Of a stretch of 54,772 bases of DNA, positions 43,360 to 52,195 are shown piece after piece. The notes beneath the pieces were generated by a model. It was given only the letters and a program-made list of their open reading frames with translations, was not told the origin of the DNA and did no database searches. Positions within the stretch are counted from its first letter, which is position 1. Each line of letters opens with the position of its first letter. Position numbers and translations under genes: made by a program. The stretch is taken from contig JANQMO010000075.1 of the NCBI GenBank assembly GCA_028280025.1, positions 1-54,772 of the forward strand, read 5' to 3'. Origin of the DNA: Chlorobium sp. (GTDB lineage Bacteria > Bacteroidota > Chlorobiia > Chlorobiales > Chlorobiaceae).

Positions 43360-43854
43360 TCAATCCTGGAATGATTGCGAACTGAATATTTTGTTATAGA
43401 GAAAAAGAAGCATACATGCACCTACGGTTATTGCAGAGTCGGCGATATTGAAAACCGGCCACAGGGAAACCCAGGAGCCGAACAGGAATCCCTGGTATAT
43501 GTCGACATGAATGAAATCGATGACCCTGCCGGTTGTTGCTCTATCGATAAGATTGCCTGTTCCTCCGCCAAGTATCAGTCCGAATGTGACAAGGAACGAT
43601 GGTGTTCGGTTTTTGGACACTATGACAAAAGTCAGGAGGGCTGTAAGGATCAGCAGGGTGACAACGAGCAGCACTGTTTGCGGGCCGAGAGAAATGCCGA
43701 AAGCTATGCCGGTATTTTCAGTGTAGGTCAGTTTCAGCCAGTCGGCTATAAGGGTGATGCTTCCGTCGTTGTTCGATAAATGGTTGACGGCAAGGTGCTT
43801 GGTGAGTCTGTCGAGGACGATAGTAAGCGCGCTAACCAGAAAAAACAACAGCAT
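43360..43854 (-). CDS. lspA: Lipoprotein signal peptidase II
   Basis: 164 residues with four membrane helices. It cleaves prolipoproteins before the lipid-modified Cys. VLDRLTKHLAV, TYTENTGIAFGI, GGGTGNLIDRATTGRVIDFI (first catalytic Asp) and VFNIADSAITVGA (second catalytic Asp) are the family motifs. The frame is open to 43932 and an ATG there would overlap aroE by 14 bp. The ATG at 43854 gives the usual short N terminus, but neither start has a good ribosome binding site. Confidence 0.94.
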   Translation of the reverse strand: MLLFFLVSALTIVLDRLTKHLAVNHLSNNDGSITLIADWLKLTYTENTGIAFGISLGPQTVLLVVTLLILTALLTFVIVSKNRTPSFLVTFGLILGGGTGNLIDRATTGRVIDFIHVDIYQGFLFGSWVSLWPVFNIADSAITVGACMLLFLYNKIFSSQSFQD

Positions 43855-43918
43855 GGCGGTTCGTGTCAGTAATTGAGAGAGAGAATAAAGGTTAATTGCG
43901 ACATGGGGATGACCGGTA

Positions 43919-44800
43919 TCACGATTCTGCATGTTTGCCGGTAAGTATTGCCGTCAGCCGGGTTTTTACCTCCTCGACAGGCATTTTTTCTCCTGTCCAG
44001 ATTTCGAATGATCGTGATGCCTGGCTGACAAGCATATCGATACCCGGAATTGTTTGTGCTCCTCTTTGCCGTGCCGTTTCAAGAAACGGGGTGTTCATGG
44101 GGTTGTAGACCATATCGAAAACAATATGGTTTTCGTGAATCGCACGGGAGCCGGGTGGAAGTAACCGGTTATCCGAACCGGCACCGGTTCCTTTTGTGCC
44201 GATTGGTGTGGCATTGATCAGGAGTACACAATTGCCGATAGCCTTTTCGTCATAAAATGGTTTGAGCGCGAGAGGAACCGGCGGTACGTGTTGCCGGAAA
44301 GAATTACAGAGGGCGCTGCCTTTTTCCCGGTTCCTGGAAAAAATGTTGATGACGGATGGAGAAAAGCTGCTGTTGAGCGCCACGACGGCAGCCATGGCGG
44401 CGCCTCCGTTACCGAAAATGCCGACCGGACGGCCTTCGATCTCCTTTCGGTAGGGCTCGAGAGGCATAGCGATCCCGGCTATGTCTGTATTGTAGCCAGC
44501 CAGTTCACCGTTATCGTTGACAACGGTGTTGACTGCCCCGACAGATTCGGCTTCAGGGGAGAGTTTGTCCATGCATCTGAAGACGTCCTGCTTGTAAGGT
44601 ATGGTGACGTTGAAACCGGCTATGCCGAGAGCTTTTGCTCCATCGAGCGCGACAGGAACGAGATCGGGCGAGGGTATATTGAATATCGTGTAATGATACG
44701 GTATCTGCAGGATGTCGGCCGCCGCGTTATGAAGAAAAGGCGAATAGGAATAATCGACGTTTTTTCCGATAAGGCCGAGGATTTTTTTTGCGCTGTACAT
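43919..44800 (-). CDS. aroE: Shikimate dehydrogenase
   Basis: A 293-residue NADP enzyme that reduces 3-dehydroshikimate to shikimate in aromatic amino acid synthesis. DYSYSPFLHNAAADIL is the substrate loop, AGFNVTIPYKQDVFRCMD holds the catalytic Lys, IFGNGGAAMAAVVAL is the nucleotide loop, FDMVYNPMNTPFLE and GIDMLVSQASRSFEIW end the protein. Some bases of the loop (GNGGA for GAGGA) are less usual but still fit. It starts 18 bp after the TPR gene. Confidence 0.94.
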   Translation of the reverse strand: MYSAKKILGLIGKNVDYSYSPFLHNAAADILQIPYHYTIFNIPSPDLVPVALDGAKALGIAGFNVTIPYKQDVFRCMDKLSPEAESVGAVNTVVNDNGELAGYNTDIAGIAMPLEPYRKEIEGRPVGIFGNGGAAMAAVVALNSSFSPSVINIFSRNREKGSALCNSFRQHVPPVPLALKPFYDEKAIGNCVLLINATPIGTKGTGAGSDNRLLPPGSRAIHENHIVFDMVYNPMNTPFLETARQRGAQTIPGIDMLVSQASRSFEIWTGEKMPVEEVKTRLTAILTGKHAES

Positions 44801-44818
44801 ACAACCAGAAAGCGGTGC

Positions 44819-46219
44819 TCAGATTATTCCGAGGATTTCCCGGATCGAATCCTGATTGTAGAGTTCCGGAAACGTACTTTTAAACAACTGCTTTTTGCCG
44901 GGGTCGATGGTAAAGGCTTTTGTAAGCGCATTGATGGTGCTTTTTTTGTCGCCAAGCGCAAAATAGGTGGCAGCTATTTCAAAGTGGGTCTCGGCCGATT
45001 GCGGTTGCAGCTGCAATGATTTTTCGAGAGCGGTGATTGATTCGGTGTACAATGACGCTTCGCGAAGCACCAGTGCATAATCAATCCATATCTGGGGGGC
45101 CTGGTCTTCGATATCGAGTACTTTTCTATAGGTTTCGATCGAGCTGTCGAGCTGTTCCATGTTATAGTAAATCTCGGCTTTCAATAACAGGAAATCAACT
45201 GAACCGGGAATATATTCGAGTGCGTGGTTGATCGATTGCAGGGCTTTGTCGTATGATTTGTCAGCCTCGTAACAACAGGCCAGGGCAAACCACGCATCGG
45301 CAAAATCAGGCTTCAGTTCTATACACCTGCTGTAGTGAGTAATAGCGTTATCGTATTCCTCGAGCTCTTCACAGGCTATACCGAGATTATAAAGGGCGTT
45401 GATGTCGTCAGGTTCGTATTCGATCGTTTTCCGATAACTGTCCGCAGCTTCTTCTATCTTTCCGGTAATCGCAAGCACGTTGGCTCTGTTATACCACGCA
45501 GAACTGAAATCATCGGCTATGGCAATGGCCATATCGTAACATTCAACCGCCTCGTCATAGTTTTTCAGTTTACTCAGAACCAGTCCCCGGTTGTACCATG
45601 CATTGACATTGTATGGGTCAAGGTCGATGGTTTTCTGATAACAGGTGGAGCTTTCCTCCATTTTCCCGAGGATATCCTTGCAGAAAGCAAGCTCATACCA
45701 GGCCTCCGAAAATTCCGGTTCAAGGGAAAGGCATTTTTCAAGATGCTGTTCCGACTCGATATACCGTTCGAGTTTCTGCAGGATGAGGCCACGATAAAAA
45801 TAGAGCTCCTTTTCAAGGGAAGAATCGAAAACGATTGCGTCAATTGTCTCGAAAGCAGTCTCGTAATCGGCGGTATTGAAGTGCGCAAGGGCGAGATTGA
45901 GCCTCATCTCGCTATCAGCCGGACTCAGAATGGCAGCTTTGACAAAAGCTGCCCTTGCGTCATTGAAATGTCCATTGACGGTCAGGCAGTTTCCGAGATG
46001 AAACCAGGATTCCGCATTGTACGATGCGGTTCCAGCAAGGTGACGGGCAACAATCAGTGCGTCCTGATGCTTTCCTTCGTCATTGAACTGGTTGATTATA
46101 TCAATCAGTTCTTCGGTATCGTATATGGATGGTAAATCGAGATCGTCAAGCTTAATTTTCCTGGAATATCCGTTTGTATCGTAATTGCCGCCTTCATCAA
46201 AGAAGTCAAGGAAGCTCAT
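44819..46219 (-). CDS. TPR repeat protein
   Basis: About 466 residues, nearly all tetratricopeptide repeats of 34 residues (at least ten copies). Examples are AWYNRGLVLSKLKNYDEAVE, AWYNRANVLAITGKIEEAAD and ALYNLGIACEELEEYDNAIT. No membrane segment or signal peptide is seen, so it is a cytosolic scaffold. The frame extends to a TTG at 46354, but that part contains GTCCAC repeats and looks non-coding; the ATG at 46219 (MSFLDFF) is preferred. It lies between uvrC and aroE. Confidence 0.88.
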   Translation of the reverse strand: MSFLDFFDEGGNYDTNGYSRKIKLDDLDLPSIYDTEELIDIINQFNDEGKHQDALIVARHLAGTASYNAESWFHLGNCLTVNGHFNDARAAFVKAAILSPADSEMRLNLALAHFNTADYETAFETIDAIVFDSSLEKELYFYRGLILQKLERYIESEQHLEKCLSLEPEFSEAWYELAFCKDILGKMEESSTCYQKTIDLDPYNVNAWYNRGLVLSKLKNYDEAVECYDMAIAIADDFSSAWYNRANVLAITGKIEEAADSYRKTIEYEPDDINALYNLGIACEELEEYDNAITHYSRCIELKPDFADAWFALACCYEADKSYDKALQSINHALEYIPGSVDFLLLKAEIYYNMEQLDSSIETYRKVLDIEDQAPQIWIDYALVLREASLYTESITALEKSLQLQPQSAETHFEIAATYFALGDKKSTINALTKAFTIDPGKKQLFKSTFPELYNQDSIREILGII

Positions 46220-46319
46220 AGATGTGGAGTGAATTTCGTTTCCTTCTGCTTTGTACCGTTTAAAATATACAAGAATTTTTTCAAAAAGAGAGTTTCCTGG
46301 AGAATACGGGGGGGGAATA

Positions 46320-46352
46320 GTGGACTGAGTGGACGTGGTGGACAAGGTGGAC
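46320..46352. repeat. GTGGAC tandem repeat upstream of the TPR gene
   Basis: GTGGACTGAGTGGACGTG and two more GTGGAC units form a short degenerate 9-10-mer array between uvrC and the TPR gene. It is one of several such arrays in the window. Confidence 0.6.
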
Positions 46353-46362
46353 AAAAAAATAA

Positions 46363-48267
46363 TCAGTGCTTCTTGCTTTTTCCACGTTTGTTGAAATGAT
46401 TCCGGATGGCTTCGGCGGTCCGCTGGCCGGTTGCCTGCTGGAGTTCTTTCATGGAGGCTTTTGCTACCTGTTCCGGCGAGCCGAACGTTTTCAGGAGTTT
46501 CATTGCGGTTTTTTCGCCTATGCCGGGTATATCTGTAAGGCTTGTTTGAACCGTGTGCGAGGTGCGTAAAGAACGGTGGTAGGTGACGGCGAAACGGTGG
46601 GCCTCGTCCCGTATGCTTTGAAGGAGCTTCAGGGCCGGAGAGGTCTTGGGGAGGTTGAACGGGTCGCTCTCTTCAGGCAGATATATTTCTTCAAGCCGTT
46701 TTGCAAGTCCGATAACCGGTATGGAAAGTCCTGTTCCGGCAAGTGCTTTTGCTGCGGCGTTCACCTGCCCTTTGCCGCCGTCAACCACGATGAGGTCCGG
46801 TTTCGGCAGGTTGTCTGAAAGGCTGCCGCTGTACCGTCTTGTCAATACTTCATGCATGGCGGCATAGTCATCGGAGCCTTCGAAGCTTTGCAGACGAAAA
46901 CGCCTGTAGTCGGCTTTCCTTGGCTTGCCGTTGACAAAACAAACCATGGATGCGGCATAATCGCTTCCCTGGAAGTGCGAGTTGTCGAAACATTCGATAC
47001 GGCGGGGAAGACCTTTCAGCCGCAGGAATTTTTCCAAGGCAGTCAGAGCGGGGTGCTCGCGTGCGAGTTCTCCCCGTTTCTGTTTTTCGATCAGATATTC
47101 CCGAAGCAGGTGTCGGGCATTTTCTTCGCACATCCCGAGAAGTGCCGCTTTTTCCCCCCGTTTCGGGGTGAGAAAATGCACCGTTTTCGATGTCCTTCCC
47201 GCGTTTTCAGGCCTCGTGGCAAGCAGTGCCTGAAGGGCCTCTTTTTCGTCGGCGGCAAGAGAGTGCGAGGTGAAAATTTCCCTGGGAATAACGTCGGGGG
47301 TTTCAAGGTAGTATTTTTCGAGGAACCTTGACAGCAGGTGTTCCGGCGGTTCATCTTCTGTATTGGAAAAATACATACGTTGCGACCCGAGGAGCTTTCC
47401 TTCCCGGATTTTAAAGACGATCCCGCAGGCGTTGTCTCCTTGTCGCGCAATGCCGAAAACGTCACGGTCAACCGCATCGGACGTGGCGACTTTCTGACGT
47501 TCCGCATATTTTTTCAGACCGTTGATCTGTGTTTTGAGTTCCGCCGCCTGTTCGAACCGCAACTGTTCGGCATCCCGGTGCATCTGTTCGGTAAGCGAAC
47601 GGACAAGGTCCGACGTTCTGCCTTTGAGGAGATGGATGACTTCGGAGATCATGCGGTTGTAATCCTCACGTGTCTGAAATCCTTCGCACGGGCCCTTGCA
47701 TTTATGGATGTGATAGTCGAGACAGACCGTGAATTTTTTCTGCCGGACAGCATCATCGCTGAGCTTGAGTTTGCAGCTCCTTATCTGGAAGATAGAGCTG
47801 ATCAGTTCGAGCACTGAGCGCAACTGGCCGGCTTCGGTATAGGGCCCGAAAAAGGTGTCGCCGTTTTTCCTTACCTGACGTGTGATCATCAACCGTGGAA
47901 AGGGTTCGCTGGTGATGACCAGATAGGGGTACGTTTTGTCATCCTTCAGGTTGATGTTGTAACGGGGTTTGAGCTCTTTGATCAGGTTGTTTTCAAGGAT
48001 CAGGGCTTCAACTTCCGATGAGGTTATGATGACATCGACATCCGCGATACGATTGACAAGGATACGGGTTTTTCCCGACAGATTGCTGCTTTTGCCAAAA
48101 TATGAACGGACTCTTGAACGGAGGTTTTTGGCTTTCCCGACATAGATTACAGTACCTGAATCATTCCTGAACTGGTAAACGCCTGGTGAGGCGGGAAGTC
48201 CGGCCACTTTTTTCTGCAATTCGTCACTGTGCTGCAGCGTGTCGCTGTTCTCAACGGTATCTGACAT
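46363..48267 (-). CDS. uvrC: Excinuclease ABC subunit C
   Basis: A 634-residue nucleotide-excision-repair nuclease. The GIY-YIG domain is GVYQFRNDSGTVIYVGKAKNLRSRVRSYF-like at residues 30-60. The UvrB-interacting UVR motif lies near 205-240. The C-terminal RNase H-like domain begins IECFDNSHFQGSDYAASMVC and includes LIVVDGGKGQVNAA and RDEAHRFAVTYHR. Two HhH motifs (IPGIGEKTAMKLLKTFGS, KASMKELQQATGQRTAEAI) end it. It makes the 3' and 5' cuts at lesions. It is the first gene of the minus-strand block. Confidence 0.97.
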   Translation of the reverse strand: MSDTVENSDTLQHSDELQKKVAGLPASPGVYQFRNDSGTVIYVGKAKNLRSRVRSYFGKSSNLSGKTRILVNRIADVDVIITSSEVEALILENNLIKELKPRYNINLKDDKTYPYLVITSEPFPRLMITRQVRKNGDTFFGPYTEAGQLRSVLELISSIFQIRSCKLKLSDDAVRQKKFTVCLDYHIHKCKGPCEGFQTREDYNRMISEVIHLLKGRTSDLVRSLTEQMHRDAEQLRFEQAAELKTQINGLKKYAERQKVATSDAVDRDVFGIARQGDNACGIVFKIREGKLLGSQRMYFSNTEDEPPEHLLSRFLEKYYLETPDVIPREIFTSHSLAADEKEALQALLATRPENAGRTSKTVHFLTPKRGEKAALLGMCEENARHLLREYLIEKQKRGELAREHPALTALEKFLRLKGLPRRIECFDNSHFQGSDYAASMVCFVNGKPRKADYRRFRLQSFEGSDDYAAMHEVLTRRYSGSLSDNLPKPDLIVVDGGKGQVNAAAKALAGTGLSIPVIGLAKRLEEIYLPEESDPFNLPKTSPALKLLQSIRDEAHRFAVTYHRSLRTSHTVQTSLTDIPGIGEKTAMKLLKTFGSPEQVAKASMKELQQATGQRTAEAIRNHFNKRGKSKKH

Positions 48268-48367
48268 AAACGATTGTTCTCGGGGCGGTCATGAATTGAA
48301 AAAAAACCGTGTGGCAGTAACAAATGGTTCCTTTTCCGATATCCCGACCGTTCCCTGCCGGCTGAAA

Positions 48368-48400
48368 TAAAAAAAAAGGCGCGATGGTTACCGCGCCTTT
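48368..48400 (-). terminator. Rho-independent terminator of the symporter operon
   Basis: On the minus strand AAAGGCGCG-8 nt-CGCGCCTTT is followed by a run of T, 22 bp after the symporter stop. Confidence 0.88.
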
Positions 48401-48421
48401 CGTTGAACACGTCAATGCGTG

Positions 48422-50191
48422 TCAGTGTGCCGAAGCTTCGCCGGCTCCTTTAGGATACCTCAGACTGTCGACCAGTTCCTGGATATCTTCCGGAGGTGCC
48501 GGTGTGATTTTCGCGACGATGAAGCTGACCGCGAAGTTGATGAGCATACCGACCGTGCCGATACCTTCAGGCGAAATGCCGAGGAGCCAGTTGTCGGCGT
48601 TGTTTGCTGCCGGATTGATGAACTTGAAGTAGATGATGTACGCGGCAGTGAAGATAATACCGGAAAGCATGCCGGCAATCGCACCCTCTTTGTTCATCTT
48701 CTTGTAGAAAATACCCATGATGATGACAGGGAAGAACGATGATGCGGCAAGTCCGAACGCGAATGCCACCACCTGAGCCACGAATCCCGGAGGATTGATG
48801 CCGAAGTACCCCGCGACACAGACCGCAAAAGCAACCGAGATACGGGCGACCAGGACTTCGGATTTTTCATTCAGGTCAGGGTTGATCTGTTTTTTGATGA
48901 GATCATGCGCTACCGATGTCGATATGACCAGAAGCAAACCTGCAGCGGTTGAAAGCGCAGCGGCAAGACCTCCGGCGGCAACCAGTGCTATGACCCATGG
49001 CGGCAGATTGGCTATTTCAGGGTTTGCCAGAACCATGATGTCACGGTCGATATAGAGCTCGTTATCGTTATCGGTTACTTCATTGGAGATAAGACGCTGT
49101 CCCTCGGCGCCCTGTCCTTCGGTGAACGAAGGTTTTCCTGCAAACGCTTTGCCGTTGACATACTGGACCGCACCGTCATCGTTTTTATCGACCCACGCGA
49201 TAAGTCCTGTTCCTTCCCATGTCTTGAACCATGAGGGGAGTTCCGCATACTGGGTGTTGCTGACGGTATTGATGAGATTGTACCGGGCGAACGCGGCAAC
49301 GGCAGGCGCAGTTGTATAGAGCAATGCGATGAAAACAAGCGCCCAGCCTGCAGAGACACGTGCGTCGCGAACCTTCGGAACCGTGAAGAAACGGACGATG
49401 ACGTGAGGAAGACCAGCCGTACCGACCATGAGGGCGAACGTGATAAAGAACACGTCGATCATGGGTTTGCTGCCGTCGGTGTAGGCCGTAAAGCCGAGTT
49501 CCTGATGTAAGCCGTCAAGCTTGTCGAGGAGAAAACCGCTTCCGTCCGTAAGCATGCTGCCAAATCCCTGCTGGGGAAGAGGTGTGCCGGCAACGTACAT
49601 AGAGATAAAGATAGCCGGGACCATATAGGCGAAAATCAGGACGCAATACTGTGCAACCTGCGTATAGGTAATGCCTTTCATGCCGCCAAGAACAGCATAA
49701 AAGAAGACGATGCCCATACCGATCAGGATACCGGTGTTGATCGGAACTTCGAGGAATCTCGAAAAGACCACGCCGACGCCGCGCATCTGACCGGCGACAT
49801 AGGTGAAAGAAACGAAGATGGCGCAGATCACCGCAACGGTTCTTGCGGCGTTCGAGTAGTAGCGGTCACCGACAAAATCCGGAACGGTGAACTTGCCGAA
49901 CTTTCTGAGATACGGGGCGAGCAGAAGGGCGAGCAGCACATAGCCGCCGGTCCAGCCCATGAGGTAAATCGAGCCGTCGTAACCCATGAACGAGATCAGT
50001 CCGGCCATTGAGATAAACGACGCCGCCGACATCCAGTCAGCCGCAGTAGCCATACCGTTGGCCAGCGGCGGTACGCCGGCTCCGGCAACATAAAATTCCT
50101 TGGTCGATCCTGCCCTGGACCAGATCGCGATGCCAATATACAGCGCAAAGGTCAGGCCGACGATGAGATACGTCCACGCTTGTACATCCAT
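48422..50191 (-). CDS. Sodium:solute symporter, acetate permease (ActP/VC_2705) type
   Basis: A 589-residue inner-membrane transporter with about 13 helices. FYVAGAGVPPLANGMATAAD WMSAASFI carries the Na+/substrate site; GGMKGITYTQVAQY, GTAGLPHVIVRFFTVP and ALVAAGGLAAALSTAAGLLL are family blocks. It likely imports acetate or a similar carboxylate with Na+, as used by phototrophs for mixotrophic carbon uptake. Unlike plain ActP it has a roughly 90-residue periplasmic insert (about 305-395) with a DKNDDG Ca2+-loop-like motif at 335-340. The small DUF4212 subunit gene precedes it by 42 bp. Confidence 0.9.
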   Translation of the reverse strand: MDVQAWTYLIVGLTFALYIGIAIWSRAGSTKEFYVAGAGVPPLANGMATAADWMSAASFISMAGLISFMGYDGSIYLMGWTGGYVLLALLLAPYLRKFGKFTVPDFVGDRYYSNAARTVAVICAIFVSFTYVAGQMRGVGVVFSRFLEVPINTGILIGMGIVFFYAVLGGMKGITYTQVAQYCVLIFAYMVPAIFISMYVAGTPLPQQGFGSMLTDGSGFLLDKLDGLHQELGFTAYTDGSKPMIDVFFITFALMVGTAGLPHVIVRFFTVPKVRDARVSAGWALVFIALLYTTAPAVAAFARYNLINTVSNTQYAELPSWFKTWEGTGLIAWVDKNDDGAVQYVNGKAFAGKPSFTEGQGAEGQRLISNEVTDNDNELYIDRDIMVLANPEIANLPPWVIALVAAGGLAAALSTAAGLLLVISTSVAHDLIKKQINPDLNEKSEVLVARISVAFAVCVAGYFGINPPGFVAQVVAFAFGLAASSFFPVIIMGIFYKKMNKEGAIAGMLSGIIFTAAYIIYFKFINPAANNADNWLLGISPEGIGTVGMLINFAVSFIVAKITPAPPEDIQELVDSLRYPKGAGEASAH

Positions 50192-50233
50192 AATTTTTTT
50201 AGTGGATAAGGGTTAAAAAAGGTAGAGGGATGA

Positions 50234-50509
50234 TCAATCCTCGTGTACGTCATACTTTTTGTCGAGCCGGTTCATAAGGCTGACATAAATGAAAATCAGG
50301 AGGACGAAAACATAAATCGAGCCCTGCTGGGCAAACCAGAATCCCAGTTTGAAACCGCCGCCGCCGGTCCATTCAGGGAAACGGATTGCGTTGAGCGGCT
50401 CAACGAGCAGAATCGCGAAGCCGTAGGATACGACAAACCACACGACAAGCAGCCCGAGCAGGTACTTGAGGTTCGTCGACCAGTACTCCTGTAGTTTTCC
50501 TTTTTCCAT
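50234..50509 (-). CDS. DUF4212 small subunit of the symporter
   Basis: 91 residues with two membrane helices. KYLLGLLVVWFVVSYGFAILLV then GGGGFKLGFWFAQQGSIYVFVLLIFIYVSLMN are the hallmarks of DUF4212, nearly always encoded upstream of a VC_2705-type symporter and probably a partner subunit. The frame is open to 50563, but the ATG at 50509 (MEKGKLQEYW) fits the family start. Confidence 0.9.
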   Translation of the reverse strand: MEKGKLQEYWSTNLKYLLGLLVVWFVVSYGFAILLVEPLNAIRFPEWTGGGGFKLGFWFAQQGSIYVFVLLIFIYVSLMNRLDKKYDVHED

Positions 50510-50631
50510 AACACAATGGTTTGAGGTTATCGGAAATGTGTCTAACAAAAAGACAATTAACAATTTAATGAAAAAAAACGAACCTGTCCCAAGGAAAGGT
50601 GTTAACGATTGTTATTCATCCTTGAGGCGGC

Positions 50632-50658
50632 AAAAAAAGCCGCAGATTATTCTGCGGC
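50632..50658 (-). terminator. Rho-independent terminator of the porin gene
   Basis: On the minus strand GCCGCAGA-ataa-TCTGCGGC is followed by seven T, 48 bp after the porin stop. Confidence 0.92.
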
Positions 50659-50706
50659 TTTTCCAGTGAGGTTGATTCCCCGATTTCTGGTCATGACACT
50701 CCGTTC

Positions 50707-51825
50707 TTAGAACGTGATGTTTGCCCAGAGTTCGGTTCTCACGCGTGTAGTTTCGTCAGAACCATTTTTGTCACCATCAAGGTAACGGACCGTTGGCGTC
50801 AGGGTGAATTTGCCCATGGAAGACTCATGGACGTTAAAGGTGTACTGTGCCCATACATAAAATTTGTCGTAATCAGCTGACATCGGGCTGTTATAATCAG
50901 CAGCGTTGTAGCTGACCCAGGCACGGACAGGGCCGTGTTCGGCTTTTGCCCTGAGGATGTAAGCAGACATTTCTACGCCGTTATCGTCATCGACCAAGCC
51001 AATGCCGTCAGTCGTATAGAAACCGCTCAGGGTGATTTTGGTGTTTCCTGTCGGGATAATGACGTTGGTGCCGAAGGTGAACGGGGCGACACCTGTTTCA
51101 GGGTCCTGAGAAAAGCCAACACCACTATTTTGAGCTCGGGTTACGGTAGCGAGCAACTGCGGATCGATGATGATGTCACCGATGTTGGTTTTGTACATCA
51201 GGTGCACCGCATACTCGTCCCTCAGGAAAGAATCACTATTGGTATCCCAGTCAGCATCATCAAAAATACAGAGTGTCGCATTCAGTTCGCCGGGACCGAC
51301 TTTTCTGCCATAATTCAGGCCGAAAATACGGTCATTGTTAAAGAGCAGATAGGGAATACCAACAGCGCTTTCCCGATAGACGGCAAGGTCGAAGATCGGG
51401 TTGTTGAAGCTGTTGACAGGCATCAGACCAACCGTGTAGTGCGAGTCCTGCATCATCCTGCCGAAGTAAAGCTGGTTGACGCCGAAATGATCACTGAGGC
51501 TGTTCGGGAAGATATTGTACATTTTGCCGTTTATCTCTTTTTCATCTCTTAAGCCTTCAGAGCTGATAGCGGCAAACCATCCGGCAGATTCGCTGGCAAA
51601 CAAGGCTTTTACAAAGTACCCGGAGCCGAGGTCGGCTGCAAGCCTGAGGCGAAGTCTGTAAAGCCAGTAAAGCTCTTCACTCCACTCGCCGGCTTCGCCT
51701 GATTTTGTCATTTCAACCCTGGGTCTGACCTGGGCGTCACCGCTGAACTTGATCGCGGCTGCTGCCGGCGTCGAAAACGCGACAAGCACCGCGAGCCCGA
51801 ACACAAGCGATAGCAGTTTTTTCAT
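50707..51825 (-). CDS. Outer-membrane porin-like protein
   Basis: A 372-residue exported protein. MKKLLSLVFGLAVLVAF and the cleavage site after PAAAA form a signal peptide. The mature part is rich in alternating beta strands (VRPRVEM, LYRLRLRLAADL, ITLSGFYTTDG, YDKFYVWAQYTFNV) and ends in Phe (ELWANITF), the outer-membrane insertion signal. It is a predicted 14-18-strand beta barrel; the solute is unknown. A strong GGAG ribosome binding site precedes the ATG, and the leader contains a terminator-like hairpin (51859-51900). Own terminator downstream; it is monocistronic. Confidence 0.85.
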   Translation of the reverse strand: MKKLLSLVFGLAVLVAFSTPAAAAIKFSGDAQVRPRVEMTKSGEAGEWSEELYWLYRLRLRLAADLGSGYFVKALFASESAGWFAAISSEGLRDEKEINGKMYNIFPNSLSDHFGVNQLYFGRMMQDSHYTVGLMPVNSFNNPIFDLAVYRESAVGIPYLLFNNDRIFGLNYGRKVGPGELNATLCIFDDADWDTNSDSFLRDEYAVHLMYKTNIGDIIIDPQLLATVTRAQNSGVGFSQDPETGVAPFTFGTNVIIPTGNTKITLSGFYTTDGIGLVDDDNGVEMSAYILRAKAEHGPVRAWVSYNAADYNSPMSADYDKFYVWAQYTFNVHESSMGKFTLTPTVRYLDGDKNGSDETTRVRTELWANITF

Positions 51826-51858
51826 AATTGTTTCTCCGTTAGGTTTTGTGTTGCTGTG

Positions 51859-51900
51859 AAAAAAGCATTGTGCCCCGCCATATGACGGAGTACCATGCTT
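51859..51900 (-). promoter_or_regulatory. Attenuator-like hairpin in the porin leader
   Basis: On the minus strand AAGCAT...ATGCTT with inner pairing GTACTCCG/CGGGGCAC (one mismatch, one wobble) forms a stem of about 14 bp, followed by TTTTTT, 33 nt before the porin ATG. It looks like an intrinsic terminator inside the leader. The remaining 51901-52195 gap holds no gene. Confidence 0.5.
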
Positions 51901-52195
51901 AAGGGAAAGAACAGTAGTGCTTTAGTCAATAAATGTACATAAAACAGAAAAAAAAAAGAAGTTACTTTTTTCAAGAGCATGTACGGCCCATGCAGCTATT
52001 TCTTGAATCAGCTTCTCAAAGCGGCCTGCCAGGTAAAAACCGGTATTTTCAACCGGGGGTGTTTCGGGGGAAGACGCCTGTCGCATCATAATGTCCAGTA
52101 TACCAAACGGGCTTTATTCCTGCAAGAGTGATAGCTGTTTCAGGCGTGTCTGCTGTCCGGTTTTTCCTTCAGGCTGAAAGGATGGTAAGTGCCGG

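Noticed and set aside
46220..46354. N-terminal extension of the TPR protein from a TTG
   Set aside because: The added codons come from GTCCAC repeats and spacer DNA without TPR character; an ATG at 46219 is available.
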